A DNA stretch of 11,749 nt from Pseudomonadota bacterium (GTDB lineage: Bacteria > Pseudomonadota > Alphaproteobacteria > Rhizobiales > Xanthobacteraceae). Positions 8,214 to 11,749 of this stretch are shown piece by piece; position 1 is the first letter of the stretch, and every line of letters begins with the position of its first letter. Both the position numbers and the translations under genes were made by a program. The notes below the pieces were generated by a model that had not been told where the DNA came from, did no database searches, and saw only the letters and a list, made by a program, of their open reading frames with translations. The stretch covers positions 1 through 11,749 of the forward strand of contig JAEZBA010000632.1 in the NCBI GenBank assembly GCA_023430245.1. Reading direction: 5' to 3'.

Positions 8214-9766
8214 AAGTTGCGTTGTGCGCGCATGGTCGCGGTCCAGACGCCCTGGTCCCGAATGCTGTAAGTGCCCGCCGACAGGCTGGTCCCGTTCGGG
8301 TTGCTGGCGCCCACGGGAATGGTGCCCGCCCCGGCGAAGGCGGTGTTGATCTGCGAATAGCCGACCTCAAGACCGAGATCGAGATTGGCGACCGGACTCC
8401 ACATCGTGCGCGAGGCCACGCGCCAGGCCGACCAGTCCGGATCGCAATTGTCCACATTGAACGTCGTTGCGGCACTCCCGCCAATGGCGCAGCGCCGCCC
8501 GAGACTGGCGATCTGGGCCTTGGCGGCATCGCTGTAGCTGATGCGGAGATAACCGAACGCGACGGAGGTTCGCAGGCTCGGCATCCAGTAATGCTCGAAC
8601 GCGATCGAGCCTCCGACCGCGCGGGTGAGGAGGATGTCGTTCTGCGCATTCTGCCCGACGCCGCCGAACACTGCATCGGTGAACGGCCCAAGCGCCAGGC
8701 CCCCCGAACCATGCAGCGCGTTGTTGTTCTGGCTGAAGGCCACATACCGCGAGGCGCCCTGCGCGTATGAGAAGACGCCGGACAAGGTGTCCTTCGGATC
8801 CCATGGCATGTTCAGGCGGAAGCCGGCGCCGGTAGCCCAGCCCCAGACGTCGGCCGGGTGGCCGCAGGCGGTGGTGCTTGGCGTGGTGCAATTGCCGCCG
8901 GCTGCGGTGCCTGCATAGTTGTATTGTGCGCCGACGCGATGCAATGCGCCCTTGATCAGCAGGCCGCCCCAGGGTTGGTGCCATCTGATATTGCCGACGA
9001 TATCCGGCAGCCACTGACCTTTTACGGCACTGAACGGCGTTGCCGGTTGTGCGAACAGTCCGGCCCCCATCACGCCTGCGGTAGAGGTGGCGGTGCTGGC
9101 GTTGCCGAGATTGATCACCGGCGCGCTATGCGCAATCTGGTCTTCGAGCGACAGCGTGGCGCTCAGTCCGTTGCCGAATTCATGGGTGTAGGCCATCACG
9201 TTCATGCCGGTATTGCCGGTCGAGCCGTCGAAGGCGAAGGTCAGAAACGTGTAGGCCGGGCTGCTATAGAGCGCGAACATCGTGTCGCTTCGGCCGAACG
9301 TGAATCCGGCGAACTGGATGAAGGCGCGCTCGAGCGCGACCGTAACGTTGCTGGATCCGGTGGCGGTTTCGTAGGCGCCGCCCGGATTGTTCAGCCAGTT
9401 GACTCCGAAAGCGACGTACGATCGCAGCGTGCCGTATTCAGTCTGCGTGCGCACATCGCTCGAGAGACGGAAACGCGCCTGCGCGGCATAGGTCGCGGTG
9501 TTGCGATTGAAAACGCCTTGCGGGGTCGTGGTGGGATAGGTGCCGCCGCCGGCATTGTAATAGGTTTCATAGCGGACATAGCCGCCGATCTTGATGCAGG
9601 TGTCGGTGCCGGGAATGTAGTAATAGCCGACGCCATACAGGCTGCAGGCCCGCATATAGTCCGCGGCCTTTGCTGCGACCGGAACATCCGCCGCATAGCC
9701 TGTGGTGATGCCGGCCAGAGCGCCGAGAGAAACCACAACCGCTCGCGTCGCCAGAGTCATTGCCAT
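8204..9766 (-). CDS. Outer-membrane porin, Hyphomicrobiales Porin_2 family
   Basis: A beta-barrel porin for passive diffusion of small hydrophilic solutes across the outer membrane, 520 aa from the ATG at 9766. The signal peptide MAMTLATRAVVVSLGALAGITTGYA is followed by ADVPVAAKAADYM. The family signature comes next: ACSLYGVGYYYIPGTDTCIK, then IGGYVRYE, and later RFRLSSDVRTQTEYGTLRSY and FIQFAGFTFGRSD, alternating beta strands and Gly/Asn/Thr-rich loops. Two Cys pairs (NCTTPSTTAC and CAIGG...DNC) sit in loop-like regions and may form disulfides. The C terminus RAQRNFWP is aromatic-rich as in barrel proteins. A TTG at 9808 is in frame but would disturb the signal peptide; ATG 9760 is an equally plausible start. 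It lies downstream of the YyaL-like gene on the same strand with a 93-base gap. Solute specificity is not readable from sequence. Confidence 0.95.
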   Translation of the reverse strand: MAMTLATRAVVVSLGALAGITTGYAADVPVAAKAADYMRACSLYGVGYYYIPGTDTCIKIGGYVRYETYYNAGGGTYPTTTPQGVFNRNTATYAAQARFRLSSDVRTQTEYGTLRSYVAFGVNWLNNPGGAYETATGSSNVTVALERAFIQFAGFTFGRSDTMFALYSSPAYTFLTFAFDGSTGNTGMNVMAYTHEFGNGLSATLSLEDQIAHSAPVINLGNASTATSTAGVMGAGLFAQPATPFSAVKGQWLPDIVGNIRWHQPWGGLLIKGALHRVGAQYNYAGTAAGGNCTTPSTTACGHPADVWGWATGAGFRLNMPWDPKDTLSGVFSYAQGASRYVAFSQNNNALHGSGGLALGPFTDAVFGGVGQNAQNDILLTRAVGGSIAFEHYWMPSLRTSVAFGYLRISYSDAAKAQIASLGRRCAIGGSAATTFNVDNCDPDWSAWRVASRTMWSPVANLDLGLEVGYSQINTAFAGAGTIPVGASNPNGTSLSAGTYSIRDQGVWTATMRAQRNFWP

Positions 9767-9859
9767 GGCCGGTCCATCGCGTCCGGGACAGGGCGTGCGT
9801 GACCGCAAGCCGCTGTGACAGGTGCATGACGCGACTAGCGGGATGATTCGCGTTGCGGG
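9767..9859 (-). other. Leader/intergenic region between the YyaL-like gene and the porin gene
   Basis: This 93-base gap lies upstream of the porin start on the minus strand. A 6-bp inverted repeat (ACGCGA at 9829-9834 with TCGCGT at 9848-9853, 13-base loop) just after the YyaL-like stop could be a weak terminator but has no T run. I see no convincing -35/-10 pair, so the porin promoter may be non-canonical or lie inside the end of the upstream gene. Confidence 0.3.

Positions 9860-11749
<1,890 letters not shown>

Noticed and set aside
8858..9802. A 314-codon plus-strand open frame opposite the porin gene
   Set aside because: Antisense to a clear porin with signal peptide and family signature; no domain of its own.

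Overview
The window looks chromosomal and alphaproteobacterial, most likely Hyphomicrobiales and close to Bradyrhizobium/Rhodopseudomonas. This rests on high GC content, a typical alphaproteobacterial Rho, a Porin_2-type outer-membrane porin of the kind abundant in that order, and secreted TPR proteins with a Cys-containing preamble that I associate with the same group. The genus assignment is inference. No tRNA, rRNA, insertion sequence, integrase, CRISPR array or phage gene was seen.

Layout: (1) 1-1168 (+) is the 3' part of rho, closed by a strong intrinsic terminator at 1195-1223. (2) 1417-3120 and 3207-5681 (+) are two paralogous secreted TPR proteins with 14 gap-free 34-residue repeats each. 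The second also carries a C-terminal caspase-like (peptidase C14) domain with both catalytic residues. (3) 5868-8189 (+) is an unusual chemoreceptor: a two-helix membrane hairpin, a HAMP-like and MCP signalling segment, then a complete UrtA/AmiC-like ligand-binding domain at the C terminus, where topology places it in the cytoplasm. (4) 8204-9766 (-) is an outer-membrane porin, tail-to-tail with the chemoreceptor. The two stop codons lie 14 bases apart inside the two arms of one inverted repeat. (5) 9860-11749 (-) is a YyaL/DUF255 thioredoxin-fold protein whose N terminus is cut by the window end.

How the genes may work together: the two TPR genes form a tandem pair of evident common origin, probably co-transcribed, with products predicted to act in the cell envelope. 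The chemoreceptor and porin could both deal with small nitrogenous solutes such as amides or urea, but that link rests only on the binding-domain family and adjacency. Rho and YyaL are housekeeping-type genes flanking a more variable block. The observations most worth a second look are the inside-out chemoreceptor, the TPR/TPR-caspase pair, a 306-bp three-TPR super-repeat in the first TPR gene, and the shared stop-codon hairpin.
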